Source: Glaciimonas immobilis (GTDB lineage Bacteria > Pseudomonadota > Gammaproteobacteria > Burkholderiales > Burkholderiaceae_D). Taken from it: DNA of 64,000 nucleotides. A model generated the notes under the pieces. It saw nothing but the letters and a program-made list of their open reading frames with translations. It did not search any database and had not been told where the DNA came from. Each line of letters begins with the position of its first letter. Within the stretch, counting starts at the first letter, position 1. The translations under genes were made by a program, and so were the position numbers. The DNA lies in contig NZ_JAAOZT010000001.1 in NCBI RefSeq assembly GCF_011947285.1, positions 124,001 to 188,000 of the forward strand, in the 5' to 3' direction. Of the stretch, positions 8,135 to 19,386 are shown piece by piece.

Positions 8135-11100
8135 ATGCAAACAAAGCAAACGCGGCAAGACGGACATGCTGTACCCGCACAAGGTTTATACGACCCAAAA
8201 AATGAGCACGATGCTTGTGGCGTCGGCTTCATCGCGCACATTAAAGGCAAAAAAAGCCACTCTATCGTTGAACAGGGCTTACTTATTCTGAAGAATCTGG
8301 ATCATCGCGGTGCGGTTGGGGCGGATGAACTGATGGGCGACGGCGCTGGTATCCTGATTCAGGTTCCTGATCAATACTATCGCGAAGAAATGGCTAAACA
8401 AGGCGTGATTTTGCCGCCTCCGGGTGAATTTGGCGTGGGAATGGTTTTCTTGCCAAAAGAAAATGCTTCACGCATCGCTTGTGAGCAAGAGATTGAGCGC
8501 GCAGTTGTATTAGAAGGACAAGTAGTGTTGGGCTGGCGCGACGTTCCTGTCGATATCGACATGCCAATGTCACCAACGGTCCGTGAAAAAAAGCCGGTCA
8601 TCCGCCAGATTTTCATTGGTCGCGGTCCGGACATCATGGTCACCGACGCCCTTGAGCGCAAGCTGTATGTCATCCGTAAATCTTCTGGTCATGCTATTCA
8701 GGCGCTGGATTTGCTGCACGGCAAAGAATTCTTCGTGCCGTCCATGTCAGCGCGTACCGTCGTCTACAAAGGTTTGTTGCTGGCAACGCAAGTCGGCGTG
8801 TACTACAAGGACTTGCAAGATCCGCGCTGTATTTCAGCATTGGCGCTGGTCCATCAACGGTTTTCTACCAATACTTTCCCTGAGTGGCCGCTGGCTCACC
8901 CGTATCGCCTGATTGCCCATAACGGCGAGATCAACACCGTTAAAGGTAACTTTAACTGGATGCGCGCACGCGAAGGCGTGATGAAGTCCAATGTGTTGGG
9001 CGACGATTTGCAAAAGCTGTTCCCGCTGATCTATGAAGGTCAGTCTGACACCGCCTGTTTCGATAACGCGCTTGAGCTGTTGCTAATGGCGGGCTACCCG
9101 ATTGCGCAAGCGATGATGATGATGATTCCTGAGGCGTGGGAAAACCACACCACCATGGACGAAAATCGCCGCGCCTTCTATGAATACCACGCTGCAATGA
9201 TGGAGCCATGGGACGGTCCGGCCGCAATGGCGTTTACCGATGGTCGTCATATCGGCGGTACTTTGGACCGTAACGGTTTGCGTCCTGCCCGTTATATCGT
9301 CACCGATGACGATCTGGTGGTGATGGCATCCGAGTCTGGCGTTTTGCCGATTCCTGAGTCCAAGATCATTCAGAAATGGCGTTTGCAACCGGGCAAAATG
9401 TTTTTGATCGATCTTGATGCAGGTCGCATCATTGACGACAAAGAATTAAAAGACATGTATGCCAACGCCAAGCCATACAAGCAATGGATTGAGTCGGTAC
9501 GGATTAAACTTGACGCGTTGAAAGAAGAGCCAGCGCAATCTGGTTCAATGATTCCGCTGCTGGATCGTCAGCAATTATTCGGCTACACGCAAGAAGATTT
9601 GAAGTTCCTGATGTCGCCTATGGCCGCCAACGCGGAAGAGGCTATCGGTTCGATGGGCAATGACTCGCCGCTGGCTGTCATGTCTAACAAGAACAAGACG
9701 CTGTACAACTACTTCAAGCAGTTGTTCGCGCAGGTCACCAATCCACCGATCGATCCGATCCGTGAAGCGATGGTGATGTCACTGGTGTCGTTTATTGGAC
9801 CCAAACCGAATGTGCTGGATACCAACAACATCAATCCACCGATGCGTCTGGAAGTGTCGCAGCCGATTCTGGACTTTTCTGATATTGCCAAATTGCGTAA
9901 CATCAGCGCGCACACTGGCGGCAAATTTAAATCGCATGAATTGAATATCTGCTATCCGGTTGCATGGGGCAAAGAAGGTATTGAAGCGCGTCTGGCATCG
10001 TTGTGCGCCAAGGCCGTGGATGCGGTTAAGTCAGGTCATAACATTCTGATTATTTCGGATCGTAAGGTCGATGCGGAACAAGTCGCGATCCCTGCGTTGC
10101 TGGCAACCTCGGCGATCCATCAACATCTGGTCAGCAAGGGTTTGCGCACTTCTACCGGCCTGGTGGTTGAGACCGGCTCAGCACGCGAGACGCATCACTT
10201 TGCGTTGCTGGCAGGCTACGGCGCGGAAGCCATTCATCCGTACCTGGCAATGGATACGCTAAGCGAAATGGCCCACGGTTTGCCGGGTGCGTTGTCGCCA
10301 GAAAAAGCGATCTACAACTTCCAGAAAGCCGTCGGCAAAGGCTTGCTGAAGGTGATGTCGAAGATGGGTATTTCGACCTACATGTCGTATTGCGGTGCGC
10401 AGATTTTTGAAGCCATCGGCCTCAACAAAAACATGACCGACAAGTACTTCAAAGGGACTTCATCGAACGTTGAAGGTATTGGTGTATTTGAAGTCGCAGA
10501 AGAAGCATTACGTCTGCATCGCGCCGCGTTCAGCAACGATCCTGTGCTGGCAAATGCGCTGGATGCAGGTGGCGAATACGCGTACCGGATTCGTGGCGAA
10601 GAACATATGTGGACCCCGGATGCGATTGCTAAATTGCAGCATTCAACCCGCTCCAACAACTTCAACAGCTACAAAGAATACGCGCAACTGATCAACGATC
10701 AAACCAAGCGTCACATGACGCTGCGTGGCTTGTTTGAATTTAAGCTCGACCCAAGCAAGGCGATTCCGCTCGATGAAGTCGAATCCGCCAAAGAAATCGT
10801 CAAGCGTTTTGCGACCGGTGCGATGTCGCTGGGTTCGATCTCAACCGAAGCGCATGCCACGTTGGCAGTTGCCATGAACCGTATCGGCGGCAAGTCGAAT
10901 ACCGGTGAAGGCGGCGAAGATGTGAATCGCTATCGTCAAGAGTTAAAGGGGATTCCGATCAAGCAAGGCGATACGCTGGCGTCCGTGATTGGTCGCGAGA
11001 ATATCGAAGTCGATACACCGTTGCTGGCCGGTGATTCGCTGCGCTCAAAAATCAAACAGGTTGCTTCAGGACGATTTGGTGTGACTGCTGAATACCTGAC

Positions 11101-12862
11101 TTCTGCTGATCAGATTCAGATCAAGATGGCGCAGGGTGCCAAGCCGGGCGAAGGTGGTCAGTTGCCGGGCCATAAAGTATCCGAGTACATCGCAAAATTG
11201 CGTTTCTCGGTACCGGGCGTGGGTTTGATTTCACCACCGCCGCATCACGATATTTATTCGATTGAAGATTTGGCGCAACTGATTCATGATTTGAAAAACG
11301 TCAATCCAAAAGCATCGATTTCAGTCAAGCTGGTTTCTGAAGTAGGCGTTGGAACGATTGCTGCCGGTGTCGCTAAAGCCAAGTCCGATCACGTGGTCAT
11401 CGCAGGTCACGACGGCGGTACTGGCGCATCGCCATTGTCGTCGGTCAAGCATGCCGGATCACCATGGGAACTAGGTCTTGCCGAGACACAGCAGACACTG
11501 GTACTGAATGGTTTGCGTAGCCGTATTCGGGTGCAGGCCGATGGTCAGATGAAGACCGGCCGTGACGTCATTATTGGCGCATTGCTGGGTGCTGATGAGT
11601 TTGGTTTTGCGACCGCGCCGCTGGTCGTTGAAGGCTGCATCATGATGCGCAAATGCCATTTGAACACTTGCCCGGTCGGTGTGGCGACACAAGATCCGGT
11701 ATTGCGCGCCAAGTTCTCAGGCAAGCCGGAACACGTGGTCAATTTCTTCTTCTTTATTGCTGAAGAAGTACGTCAGATCATGGCCCAGCTTGGTATTCGC
11801 AATTTCAACGATTTGATCGGACGTTCAGACTTCCTCGATAAAGCTAAAGCGATTTCGCATTGGAAAGCGCAAGGTCTGGATTTTTCGCGGATTTTCTATC
11901 AGCCAGCACTGGCCGAGGGCGAGGTGTATTACCACACCAAAGAGCAGGATCACGGCTTAAACAAAGCGCTGGATCATAAGTTGATTGCGCAAGCCAGAGC
12001 CGCGATTGATAAGGGTGAGCGCGTGTCGTTCATCTCGCCGATCAAGAACTTGAACCGTACTGTCGGTGCCATGTTGTCCGGTGAAGTCGCCAAGAAATAC
12101 GGTAACGACGGCCTGCCGCACGACACGATTCACATCCAGTTGCAAGGTACTGCCGGTCAATCGGCTGGTGCGTTCCTGGCGCACGGGATTACGCTTGATC
12201 TGGTCGGCGAAGGTAACGATTATGTCGGCAAGGGCCTGTCGGGCGGGCGCATTATCGTGCGTCCAAACACTGAATTCCGGGGCCGCGCAGTCGATAACAT
12301 CATCGCCGGTAACACCGTCTTGTACGGTGCGACTGCTGGTGAGGCTTTCCTGAACGGCGTAGCAGGTGAGCGCTTCGCGGTGCGTAACTCGGGTGCCCTT
12401 GCAGTTGTCGAAGGCACGGGCGATCATGGTTGTGAATACATGACAGGCGGCACAGTGGTGGTGTTGGGTGAAACCGGCCGAAATTTTGCCGCCGGTATGT
12501 CGGGCGGTCTGGCGTATGTCTACGATCCTGATGCGCAGTTTGCGGCCCAGTGCAACATGTCGATGGTCACGCTAGAAGTCGTCCTGAGTCAGGGCGAGCA
12601 GGAAGCGACCATCGAGCGCGCGATCTGGCATGCGACTACCCGTAACGATGAACCGCAAACGGATGAAGTGATTTTGAAAGGCTTGATCGAGCGCCACTTT
12701 AAATACACAGGTAGCACCCGAGCGCGTTACCTGCTGGATAACTGGGTCGTTTCGCGGGCTAAATTCGTCAAGGTATTCCCGACCGAATATAAGCGCGCCC
12801 TGGGTGAATTGAACGCTGCGAAAGTCGTCGCGCCAGCCGCCAAGGAAAAAGTCGTCGCTTAA
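8135..12862 (+). CDS. gltB: glutamate synthase (NADPH) large subunit
   Basis: The 1,575-residue alpha subunit of glutamate synthase, converting glutamine plus 2-oxoglutarate to two glutamates. Domains in order: class II glutaminase with nucleophile Cys28 (HDACGVGF), central domain, FMN-binding synthase domain with [10 protein letters not shown] and [10 protein letters not shown], a 3Fe-4S cluster at Cys1168, Cys1174 and Cys1179, and the C-terminal GXGXG beta-helix. Cys28 implies removal of a 27-residue propeptide. I chose the ATG at 8135 because GGAG lies seven bases upstream; the longer frame from 8069 has no support. gltD follows after 193 bases and should be cotranscribed. Confidence 0.97.
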   Translation: MQTKQTRQDGHAVPAQGLYDPKNEHDACGVGFIAHIKGKKSHSIVEQGLLILKNLDHRGAVGADELMGDGAGILIQVPDQYYREEMAKQGVILPPPGEFGVGMVFLPKENASRIACEQEIERAVVLEGQVVLGWRDVPVDIDMPMSPTVREKKPVIRQIFIGRGPDIMVTDALERKLYVIRKSSGHAIQALDLLHGKEFFVPSMSARTVVYKGLLLATQVGVYYKDLQDPRCISALALVHQRFSTNTFPEWPLAHPYRLIAHNGEINTVKGNFNWMRAREGVMKSNVLGDDLQKLFPLIYEGQSDTACFDNALELLLMAGYPIAQAMMMMIPEAWENHTTMDENRRAFYEYHAAMMEPWDGPAAMAFTDGRHIGGTLDRNGLRPARYIVTDDDLVVMASESGVLPIPESKIIQKWRLQPGKMFLIDLDAGRIIDDKELKDMYANAKPYKQWIESVRIKLDALKEEPAQSGSMIPLLDRQQLFGYTQEDLKFLMSPMAANAEEAIGSMGNDSPLAVMSNKNKTLYNYFKQLFAQVTNPPIDPIREAMVMSLVSFIGPKPNVLDTNNINPPMRLEVSQPILDFSDIAKLRNISAHTGGKFKSHELNICYPVAWGKEGIEARLASLCAKAVDAVKSGHNILIISDRKVDAEQVAIPALLATSAIHQHLVSKGLRTSTGLVVETGSARETHHFALLAGYGAEAIHPYLAMDTLSEMAHGLPGALSPEKAIYNFQKAVGKGLLKVMSKMGISTYMSYCGAQIFEAIGLNKNMTDKYFKGTSSNVEGIGVFEVAEEALRLHRAAFSNDPVLANALDAGGEYAYRIRGEEHMWTPDAIAKLQHSTRSNNFNSYKEYAQLINDQTKRHMTLRGLFEFKLDPSKAIPLDEVESAKEIVKRFATGAMSLGSISTEAHATLAVAMNRIGGKSNTGEGGEDVNRYRQELKGIPIKQGDTLASVIGRENIEVDTPLLAGDSLRSKIKQVASGRFGVTAEYLTSADQIQIKMAQGAKPGEGGQLPGHKVSEYIAKLRFSVPGVGLISPPPHHDIYSIEDLAQLIHDLKNVNPKASISVKLVSEVGVGTIAAGVAKAKSDHVVIAGHDGGTGASPLSSVKHAGSPWELGLAETQQTLVLNGLRSRIRVQADGQMKTGRDVIIGALLGADEFGFATAPLVVEGCIMMRKCHLNTCPVGVATQDPVLRAKFSGKPEHVVNFFFFIAEEVRQIMAQLGIRNFNDLIGRSDFLDKAKAISHWKAQGLDFSRIFYQPALAEGEVYYHTKEQDHGLNKALDHKLIAQARAAIDKGERVSFISPIKNLNRTVGAMLSGEVAKKYGNDGLPHDTIHIQLQGTAGQSAGAFLAHGITLDLVGEGNDYVGKGLSGGRIIVRPNTEFRGRAVDNIIAGNTVLYGATAGEAFLNGVAGERFAVRNSGALAVVEGTGDHGCEYMTGGTVVVLGETGRNFAAGMSGGLAYVYDPDAQFAAQCNMSMVTLEVVLSQGEQEATIERAIWHATTRNDEPQTDEVILKGLIERHFKYTGSTRARYLLDNWVVSRAKFVKVFPTEYKRALGELNAAKVVAPAAKEKVVA

Positions 12863-13055
12863 TCGCCTCGTCACTGAACTTCGCTGAATGTACGGTTGGT
12901 GTTGCGCTGGCTCTTGTATTTGGGTCAGCGTTTGCCAACATAACGATATCGATTTACTATGCGCCTCTCGCAACCAGTACTTAGCCATATGGCCTGAAAA
13001 GACCGGATGGTGTGACTGAATGCAAGGGGCGAGTAGCTAAGAATGTGAGTGGAAA

Positions 13056-14519
13056 ATGGGTAAAGTAACGGGTTTTATGGAATATAGCCGCATGCCTGAG
13101 ACGTATGAGGCACCGCTGGCACGCAAAAAGCATTACAAAGAATTTATCCTGCAATTGGGCGACAAAGAAGCTAAAGTGCAAGGTGCGCGATGCATGGATT
13201 GCGGTATTCCATTTTGCAACAATGGTTGTCCAGTTAATAATATTATTCCCGATTGGAATGATCTGGTGTACCGCGGCGCGTATCAGGAAGCACTGGATAC
13301 CTTGCACTCGACTAATAACTTCCCGGAATTCACCGGTCGTATTTGTCCTGCACCGTGCGAGAGCGCGTGTACGCTCGGGATCAATGATGATCCTGTGGGC
13401 ATTAAATCGATTGAGCATTTCATCATTGACAAGGGTTGGGAAAACGGATGGGTCGTGGCACAACCGGCGCTAGTGAAGACCGGTAAAAAAGTTGCCATAG
13501 TTGGCTCCGGTCCTGCAGGTTTAGCCGCTGCACAGCAGTTGGCGCGGATCGGACACGACGTGACGGTATTCGAAAAGAGCGATCGTATCGGTGGCCTGCT
13601 GCGTTACGGTATTCCTGATTTTAAGATGGAAAAAAGCCATATCGACCGTCGCGTCGCACAGATGGAAGAAGAAGGCGTCGTTTTCCGTACCGGTATTTTG
13701 GTCGGCAAGGATTTTCCATCGAATGTGAATAACTGGGCCAAGAAGACGATTTCGCCAGAAGAACTCAAGGCCGAATTCGATGCGGTCGTGATTGCAGGCG
13801 GTGCCGAGCAGCCACGTGACTTGCCTGTGCCGGGCCGGGAACTGAAAGGCGTACATTTCGCCATGGATTTCTTGCCGCAACAGAACAAGATCAATGCTGG
13901 CGATAAAGTAAAAGATCAAATCCTGGCTGGTGCCAAAAACGTGATCGTCATCGGTGGTGGTGATACCGGTTCGGATTGTGTCGGTACTTCTAATCGCCAA
14001 GGCGCAACGTCGGTATCACAGTTTGAGTTGATGCCAGAACCACCAGAGAAAGAAAACAAGCCGATGGTATGGCCGTACTGGCCGATCAAATTGCGCACAT
14101 CGTCTTCACATGAAGAAGGTTGCGATCGCGATTGGGCTATCGCGACCAAGCGTCTGGAAGGTAAAAACGGCAAAGTTGAAAAATTGATCGCTGCGCGGGT
14201 CGAGTGGAAAGACGGCAAAATGCAGGAAGTGCCGAATTCGGAATTCGAAATGAAAGCGGATCTGGTGTTTTTGGCAATGGGATTTATCTCGCCTGTCGCA
14301 CAAGTACTGGAAGCGTTTGGCGTGGATAAAGACGCACGCGGTAACGCCAAAGCAACAACCGATGGCGAGGGCAGCTATAAAACCTCGGTCGATAAGGTTT
14401 TCGCAGCGGGCGATATGCGGCGCGGGCAATCTTTGGTCGTATGGGCAATCCGCGAAGGCCGTCAATGTGCGCGCGCCGTCGATGAGTTCTTAATGGGCGC
14501 TTCGGTGCTGCCGCTGTAA
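13056..14519 (+). CDS. gltD: glutamate synthase small subunit
   Basis: The 487-residue beta subunit that passes electrons from NADPH to GltB. The N-terminal domain has two cysteine clusters for 4Fe-4S centres (Cys46, Cys49, Cys54, Cys58 and Cys97, Cys101, Cys105). An FAD-binding motif [10 protein letters not shown] starts near residue 150 and a second dinucleotide motif [13 protein letters not shown] near 300. The ending [18 protein letters not shown] is typical. The length matches the family. It lies downstream of gltB on the same strand and is followed by a terminator at 14593. Confidence 0.97.
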   Translation: MGKVTGFMEYSRMPETYEAPLARKKHYKEFILQLGDKEAKVQGARCMDCGIPFCNNGCPVNNIIPDWNDLVYRGAYQEALDTLHSTNNFPEFTGRICPAPCESACTLGINDDPVGIKSIEHFIIDKGWENGWVVAQPALVKTGKKVAIVGSGPAGLAAAQQLARIGHDVTVFEKSDRIGGLLRYGIPDFKMEKSHIDRRVAQMEEEGVVFRTGILVGKDFPSNVNNWAKKTISPEELKAEFDAVVIAGGAEQPRDLPVPGRELKGVHFAMDFLPQQNKINAGDKVKDQILAGAKNVIVIGGGDTGSDCVGTSNRQGATSVSQFELMPEPPEKENKPMVWPYWPIKLRTSSSHEEGCDRDWAIATKRLEGKNGKVEKLIAARVEWKDGKMQEVPNSEFEMKADLVFLAMGFISPVAQVLEAFGVDKDARGNAKATTDGEGSYKTSVDKVFAAGDMRRGQSLVVWAIREGRQCARAVDEFLMGASVLPL

Positions 14520-14592
14520 CAGTGAATGTCTATGCCGACCCCGCCACGTACATGTATTGATGTCGGCGCTGGTTCAATGGATTAAAAGATAG

Positions 14593-14628
14593 CAGGAGGG
14601 CATATAACAATGCTCCCTGTTTTTTTTT
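14593..14628 (+). terminator. rho-independent terminator after gltBD
   Basis: An imperfect GC-rich stem formed by caggagggcat and atgctccctg, with the loop ataaca, runs into nine consecutive T residues. It starts 73 bases after the gltD stop and is the natural end of the gltBD transcript. Confidence 0.75.
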
Positions 14629-15003
14629 GGGGAAAGTTTGCCGCATTAATCGACCTGGCGGGGTTGTACTTTCCTTGCTACGTAAGCGGCCCGATCGCGA
14701 TAAGCTCATATCGCCGGCGTCGGAGGATAGGAAAGACAGTTGAGGAGGCATTTTTCAAGTCACGTAGAATGACAATCGCAATGCAGCCACTTAGCTAACG
14801 AATAGTCGAGGGTAGGGGTGTAGAGGATTGTAATTGCTGCAATATTTTAGCGATTCATTTGAAATTCATCGTATTGCAATCCGGAAATAAAAATACCAAA
14901 AAGAAAAATGCCGGATAAAATAACGCGGTTTTGCGAAGAATTGGCAAAATATCATGTGTACTTTCAGGCGAATTAAAGATGGTTTTTCAGGAGTGAGAAC
15001 AAT
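14629..15003. other. intergenic region upstream of mla operon
   Basis: The stretch is AT-rich toward its 3' end and should contain the mla promoter. No ORF here has a ribosome site, and I see no RNA gene or repeat. Confidence 0.4.
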
Positions 15004-15081
15004 ATGTCACTGGTTTATGAACAATTGTTGCAAGTGCACTACAATATCGCCTTTGATATGAACGGTGGGCTTTGTGGGTAA
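15004..15081 (+). CDS. possible 25-residue upstream ORF overlapping the mlaF start
   Basis: An ATG ten bases after an AGGAG opens a 25-codon frame (MSLVYEQLLQV to GGLCG) whose TAA lies inside the mlaF 5' end. mlaF itself has only GTG starts at 15065 and 15074 with weak or close-set ribosome sites, so ribosomes finishing this frame could reinitiate on mlaF. There is no similarity to a known leader peptide. This is a candidate only. Confidence 0.3.
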   Translation: MSLVYEQLLQVHYNIAFDMNGGLCG

Positions 15082-15877
15082 TATTGTCGAAATCCGCGAT
15101 GTGGCTTTTAGTTATGGTGATCGGATGATTTTGTCATCCCTTCGGATGGACTTCCCACGCGGAAAAGTTACCGCGATCATGGGTGGTTCCGGTTCCGGAA
15201 AGACCACCATTTTGCGTTTGATCGGCGGCCAGTTGCAACCGAAGACGGGAACCGTTGTCGTCAATGGCGAGGTGGTGTCCCAGTTGAAAACCCCGGACCT
15301 CTACGCGATGCGGCGTCGCATGGGGATGTTGTTCCAGAACGGCGCATTATTCACAGATCTGACCGTATACGAAAACGTAGCCTTTCCAATACGTGAGCAC
15401 ACGGACTTGCCGCCTGAACTATTAAATAATCTGGTGTTAATGAAATTGCAAGCAGTCGGGTTACGTAATGCAGCACAATTGATGCCTTCCGAAATATCCG
15501 GCGGTATGGCACGACGCGTCGCATTGGCGCGGGCGGTGGCTCTGGACCCGTGTCTGGTGATGTACGATGAGCCTTTTGCGGGATTGGATCCGATTTCCAT
15601 GCGCGTTACCGCTTCGTCGATTCGTAAGCTCAATGATGCGCTGGGGTCAACTTCCATTGTGGTGTCGCATGATGTCGATGAATCCTTTGCGATTGCAGAT
15701 TATGTTTATTTTCTGTCGCAAGGCAAAATTGTTGCCCACGGCACCCCTGAGCAGATGCGCGCATCCTCTGACCCATTCGTGAAGCAATTCGTCTACGCCG
15801 AAGCCGATGGGCCGGTGCCTTTCCATTATCCAGGCAAATCTTTTGCAGCGGATCTTGGGCTGGAGAAGCGATCATGA
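15065..15877 (+). CDS. mlaF: phospholipid ABC transporter ATP-binding protein MlaF
   Basis: The 270-residue ATPase of the Mla system, which moves phospholipids between the periplasmic carrier MlaC and the inner membrane. Walker A is GGSGSGKTT at residues 40-48, the signature is ISGGMARRVALARA, and Walker B is CLVMYDEPFAGLDP, followed by the switch His in VVSHD. An in-frame TGA at 15059 forces the start to GTG 15065 or GTG 15074; the second has GGTGGG four bases upstream and is a real alternative. The gene overlaps mlaE by four bases. Confidence 0.93.
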   Translation: MGFVGNIVEIRDVAFSYGDRMILSSLRMDFPRGKVTAIMGGSGSGKTTILRLIGGQLQPKTGTVVVNGEVVSQLKTPDLYAMRRRMGMLFQNGALFTDLTVYENVAFPIREHTDLPPELLNNLVLMKLQAVGLRNAAQLMPSEISGGMARRVALARAVALDPCLVMYDEPFAGLDPISMRVTASSIRKLNDALGSTSIVVSHDVDESFAIADYVYFLSQGKIVAHGTPEQMRASSDPFVKQFVYAEADGPVPFHYPGKSFAADLGLEKRS

Positions 15878-16653
15878 TGGGGAACCTATTTGGTGCAGTG
15901 GGGACCCATGTGCGTGAAGGTCTGGCTGGCATTGGCAAAGCCGGGCGGATGTTTTTTGCCATTTTGCGCGTCTCAGGAGGACTTTTTAAACGCCTTCGAC
16001 TAATTACCGACCAGATCCATTTCATCGGCAATTATTCGATGGTAATCATCGGTATCTCAGGTCTTTTTATCGGTTTTGTATTGGGCTTGCAGGGCTATTA
16101 CACACTGAATAAGTACGGATCGGAGCAGGCGCTAGGCTTATTGGTAGCCTTGTCGCTGGTGCGTGAACTGGGTCCCGTGGTAACGGCATTGCTATTCGCT
16201 GGCCGTGCTGGAACCTCGCTCACCGCCGAGATCGGATTGATGAAAGCAGGAGAGCAATTGGCGGCGATGGAAATGATGGCGGTCAATCCGATGCAGCGCG
16301 TGATTGCGCCTCGCTTTTGGGCTGGTATATTCGCCATGCCGCTGTTGGCAGCAGTATTTAGTGCGCTCGGTATTCTGGGCGGGTACGTAGTCGGCGTGCG
16401 CTTGCTCGGCGTCGATGAAGGCGCTTTCTGGTCGCAAATGCAGGCTGGTGTCGATGTGTGGCAAGACGTAGCAAATGGCGTTCTTAAAAGTATTGTGTTT
16501 GGTGTCGCGGTCACATTTATAGCGCTATATCAGGGTTATGAGGCAAAGCCAACGCCGGAAGGCGTGGCTCGCGCCACGACGCGTACCGTTGTCATTGCGT
16601 CATTAACGGTCCTCGGCCTGGACTTCTTGCTAACCGCGCTAATGTTTAAATAA
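15874..16653 (+). CDS. mlaE: phospholipid ABC transporter permease MlaE
   Basis: A 259-residue permease of the MlaE (DUF140) family with about five to six membrane helices. Typical segments are SMVIIGISGLFIGFVLGLQG, the family core VRELGPVVTALLFAGRAGTS with the coupling GLMKAGEQLAAMEMMAVNP, and RFWAGIFAMPLL. The gene overlaps mlaF by ATGA, indicating translational coupling, and mlaD follows after 159 bases. Confidence 0.95.
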   Translation: MMGNLFGAVGTHVREGLAGIGKAGRMFFAILRVSGGLFKRLRLITDQIHFIGNYSMVIIGISGLFIGFVLGLQGYYTLNKYGSEQALGLLVALSLVRELGPVVTALLFAGRAGTSLTAEIGLMKAGEQLAAMEMMAVNPMQRVIAPRFWAGIFAMPLLAAVFSALGILGGYVVGVRLLGVDEGAFWSQMQAGVDVWQDVANGVLKSIVFGVAVTFIALYQGYEAKPTPEGVARATTRTVVIASLTVLGLDFLLTALMFK

Positions 16654-16812
16654 ACTTCCCCAATCACAAAATGCGCCGGTGCCGGTGTGGTTATTTGATC
16701 ACGCTTTGACCACGCTTTAGTAATGCATTTTGTGCTTTGATACTTTTTAGTAGTACCTATGGCAGTATTGAAGCGAAATGACGCTTCGTCTGGCATTCTT
16801 GAGGTGATAAAT

Positions 16813-17286
16813 ATGCAACAAAAATCGGTAGATGTTTGGGTCGGTCTGTTTGTGATATTCGGTGCGCTGGCGTTGTTCTTCCTCGCTTTTAAAGCCGGCA
16901 ACCTTGGCGGGGCTTCGTTTCAGGCAAGTTATCCTGTGATTTCCAAATTTGATAATATTGGCGGTTTAAAGCCGCGCGCCGCAGTCAAAAGTGCTGGCGT
17001 GGTCGTTGGTCGGGTGGGCGCGATCAATTTTGACGATAAAAACTTTCAGGCGGTCGTCACATTAAACATGGACGAACGCTATAAGTTTCCAGTGGATAGC
17101 TCAGCCAAAATTCTGACAGCAGGATTGTTGGGCGAGCAATATATTGGGATAGAAGCGGGCGGTGATTCCAAGAATCTGGTCGCTGGAGAAAATATAAAAA
17201 TGACACAATCGGCTATCGTGCTTGAAAATTTGATCAGTCAGCTTATTTACAGCAAGGCAGCGGACGGAAAGGATAGTTCGCAATGA
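16813..17286 (+). CDS. mlaD: Mla substrate-binding MCE protein MlaD
   Basis: A 157-residue single-MCE-domain protein, anchored by one N-terminal helix (about residues 7-29) with the rest in the periplasm, where MlaD hexamers form the lipid channel on MlaFE. The MCE domain runs from YPVISKFDNIGGLKPRAAV to ILTAGLLGEQYIGIEAGG. I chose ATG 16813 because GAGGTG lies seven bases upstream and the protein begins MQQKSVDVWVGLF as in relatives; the upstream ATG at 16759 would add 18 unconserved residues. It overlaps mlaA by four bases. Confidence 0.94.
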   Translation: MQQKSVDVWVGLFVIFGALALFFLAFKAGNLGGASFQASYPVISKFDNIGGLKPRAAVKSAGVVVGRVGAINFDDKNFQAVVTLNMDERYKFPVDSSAKILTAGLLGEQYIGIEAGGDSKNLVAGENIKMTQSAIVLENLISQLIYSKAADGKDSSQ

Positions 17287-17975
17287 AGACCATGACGCGC
17301 TTGAGCGCTTTAGCAGTTGTTGTGACACTCAGCGGCTGCGCCACCACTGGCGGCGGCAACCCACAGGATCCGCTTGAGGGCTTTAACCGGGCCATATTTA
17401 CGGTCAACGATAAATTTGACCAGGTTGCATTGAAACCGGTAGCAACCGCCTATAGAAACTACTTGCCGTCGTTCGTCCAAACCGGCGTTAATAATTTCTT
17501 CGGCAACCTCTCCGATGTCTGGAGTGCTGTGAATGGTTACTTGCAGGGCAATGGCGTGGATGGCACCACCGCGGTAATGCGCGTGGCTGTCAATACGACT
17601 TTTGGCCTTGGCGGTTTGCTGGACGTTAGTTCCGCTGCCGGCTTGCAAAAAAAGAACAAGGATTTTGGTCAGACATTAGGTAAGTGGGGCGTTAGTTCCG
17701 GTCCGTATCTGGTCTTGCCGCTATTCGGGCCGTCGAACATCCGCGATGCATCGGCGCTGCCGGTGGACCTTTATGGGGACATCTGGTCCTATAAGTATCC
17801 TGTGCGCTGGCGCAATACGGGCGAGCTGGTGCGCCTGGTTGACAAGCGTGCTAACTTATTGGATGCATCCGGTCTGCTTGAAGAGGCAGCATTAGATAAA
17901 TATGAATTTGTGCGCGACGCCTACACACAACGTCGCCAGAGTCAGATTGACGGACCCTCTAAAGACGCGGATTAA
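17283..17975 (+). CDS. mlaA: outer-membrane lipoprotein MlaA (VacJ)
   Basis: A 230-residue MlaA/VacJ lipoprotein that removes mislocalised phospholipids from the outer leaflet of the outer membrane and hands them to MlaC. The signal peptide ends in a lipobox LSGC with Cys19 as the lipidated residue. The family core follows, with DPLEGFNRAIFTVND, NFFGNLSDVW, and the late FGPSNIRDASALPVD. In enterobacteria mlaA is unlinked from mlaFEDCB, but here it is inside the operon, overlapping mlaD by ATGA. Confidence 0.95.
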   Translation: MKTMTRLSALAVVVTLSGCATTGGGNPQDPLEGFNRAIFTVNDKFDQVALKPVATAYRNYLPSFVQTGVNNFFGNLSDVWSAVNGYLQGNGVDGTTAVMRVAVNTTFGLGGLLDVSSAAGLQKKNKDFGQTLGKWGVSSGPYLVLPLFGPSNIRDASALPVDLYGDIWSYKYPVRWRNTGELVRLVDKRANLLDASGLLEEAALDKYEFVRDAYTQRRQSQIDGPSKDAD

Positions 17976-18271
17976 ATACAAGGGGATGCACCGTGTCGCG
18001 GGGACAGATGTAAATAGTTGTAAAAGATCTCCGGATTTGACGTGCTGGCAGCAATGATTAGTATGTTGACGCCATCCTGACAGGAACAAGTTGAAAAATT
18101 CGGCGTCATACAAATGTTGCACATACGGATATGTTAAGCGTAACAAAGCCGTTTAGAAGGTGTTATCGCTTTTTGGCTTATCTGTGACTTGCTGCGGCAG
18201 GCCTGAGCCAAACGTGCTGATTGCACTTAACAGTCCGCCATTTACCTCATCTTGCGAAAAGTTATTACAAC

Positions 18272-18901
18272 ATGAATACTCTAAAAAAATATCTTGCCGT
18301 AGCCCTAACCTTTAGTGCTTTGTCATTTGCCGGTGCGGCCATGGCGCAAGAAGCGCCGGATGTGCTAGTAAAGCGGATCAGTCAGGACGTGATTGAATCC
18401 GCCAAAGCCGACAAGGGCATTCAAGGTGGAAACCAGCAACGAATCCTTTCTCTGGTCGAAGAAAAAATTATTCCGTTTGTGGATTTTGAGCGCATGACAT
18501 CGCTGGCAGCGGGCCGTTTCTGGCGCGAAGCCACCCCAGAACAAAAAAAGCAGTTGACTACGCAGTTCCGTAGTTTGCTGGTTTATACCTATTCGGGTGC
18601 ATTGGCGCAAGTACGTGATCAAAAAATTGACTTTAAGCCAATGCGTGGAGCGGCAACCGATACCGAGGTGGAAGTGCGTTCTCAAGTGATTCAACCGCGC
18701 GGCGAGCCGATTCAATTGAACTACCGTATGGAAAAGCTAGGCGACGGCTGGAAGATTTATGATGTCAACGTGTTAGGCGCCTGGCTCGTTGAGTCATATA
18801 AGGGCACCTTTGCTTCTGAAATTAGCCGCTCAGGTATCGACGGTTTAATTAAGACGCTAGCGGATAAGAACAAAGGCCGCGCAGATAAGGTTGGTAAGTA
18901 A
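18272..18901 (+). CDS. mlaC: periplasmic phospholipid carrier MlaC
   Basis: A 209-residue MlaC (Ttg2D) protein that shuttles phospholipids across the periplasm between MlaA and MlaFED. A signal peptide of about 25 residues ends AAMA before QEAPD. The mature protein has the family blocks EEKIIPFVDFERMTSLAAGRFW and the late YRMEKLGDGWKIYDVNVLGAWL. The ATG at 18272 gives a normal signal peptide; the longer frame from 18221 would put 17 extra residues in front of it. It is 296 bases from mlaA, a long gap for this operon. Confidence 0.94.
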   Translation: MNTLKKYLAVALTFSALSFAGAAMAQEAPDVLVKRISQDVIESAKADKGIQGGNQQRILSLVEEKIIPFVDFERMTSLAAGRFWREATPEQKKQLTTQFRSLLVYTYSGALAQVRDQKIDFKPMRGAATDTEVEVRSQVIQPRGEPIQLNYRMEKLGDGWKIYDVNVLGAWLVESYKGTFASEISRSGIDGLIKTLADKNKGRADKVGK

Positions 18902-18906
18902 TCGTT

Positions 18907-18964
18907 CTTAGTTCTTACTAACCAAATTAATGCAACTTAGTTCTTACTAACCAAATTAATGCAA
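18907..18964 (+). repeat. 29-bp perfect tandem duplication
   Basis: Positions 18907-18935 and 18936-18964 are identical over 29 bases, beginning cttagttcttactaacc and ending aattaatgcaa. They lie just after the mlaC stop. A small GC-rich hairpin (ggcgcc/ggcgc) follows at about 18968-18983 without a T tract, so I do not call a terminator. Confidence 0.9.
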
Positions 18965-19080
18965 ACAAGGCGCCTCCCGGCGCTTTGTGGCTGTCGGATT
19001 TTAAATTTTCCGGTAGGTGATAACGCTTTAACTAGTTATTTACGCATCACTTTGTACTCAAATATTATTGATTGATCATC

Positions 19081-19386
19081 ATGTTCAGGCCATCTCATTC
19101 TCTTACTGTCGGCAATGCCAAACTCGCTCTCGAAGCAGGACTGAGGGCGATTGAGGGCGGCGAAACCGAAATCGATTTCGGCGATGTGGTGGCAGTTGAC
19201 TCTGCCGCCGTAGCGACATTGCTTGCATGGCAATGTGCGGCACTTAACCAAGGTCTCTCACTGCATTTTTTTAGCTTGCCTGCCAATCTGGAAAGTTTGA
19301 TTGATTTATACGGTGTCTCCGATTTATTATCTGGCGTGACTCAACCGGACCTGGACGCCCCTGAGTCCAAGCCGCAGCATCACTGA
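19081..19386 (+). CDS. mlaB: STAS-domain protein MlaB
   Basis: A 101-residue STAS-domain protein, the cytoplasmic MlaB subunit that binds and activates MlaF. The fold is recognisable: an opening strand SLTVGNAKLALEAGLRAI, strand ETEIDFGDVVAVDSAAVATLLAWQ with the conserved DSA(A) turn, then LSLHFFSLPANLESLIDLYGV. I use the ATG at 19081; a TTG at 19072 in the same frame is possible. It closes the mla operon. Confidence 0.88.
   Translation: MFRPSHSLTVGNAKLALEAGLRAIEGGETEIDFGDVVAVDSAAVATLLAWQCAALNQGLSLHFFSLPANLESLIDLYGVSDLLSGVTQPDLDAPESKPQHH

Noticed and set aside
18968-18990. GC-rich hairpin as a terminator after mlaC
   Set aside because: No T tract follows and mlaB lies downstream on the same strand.
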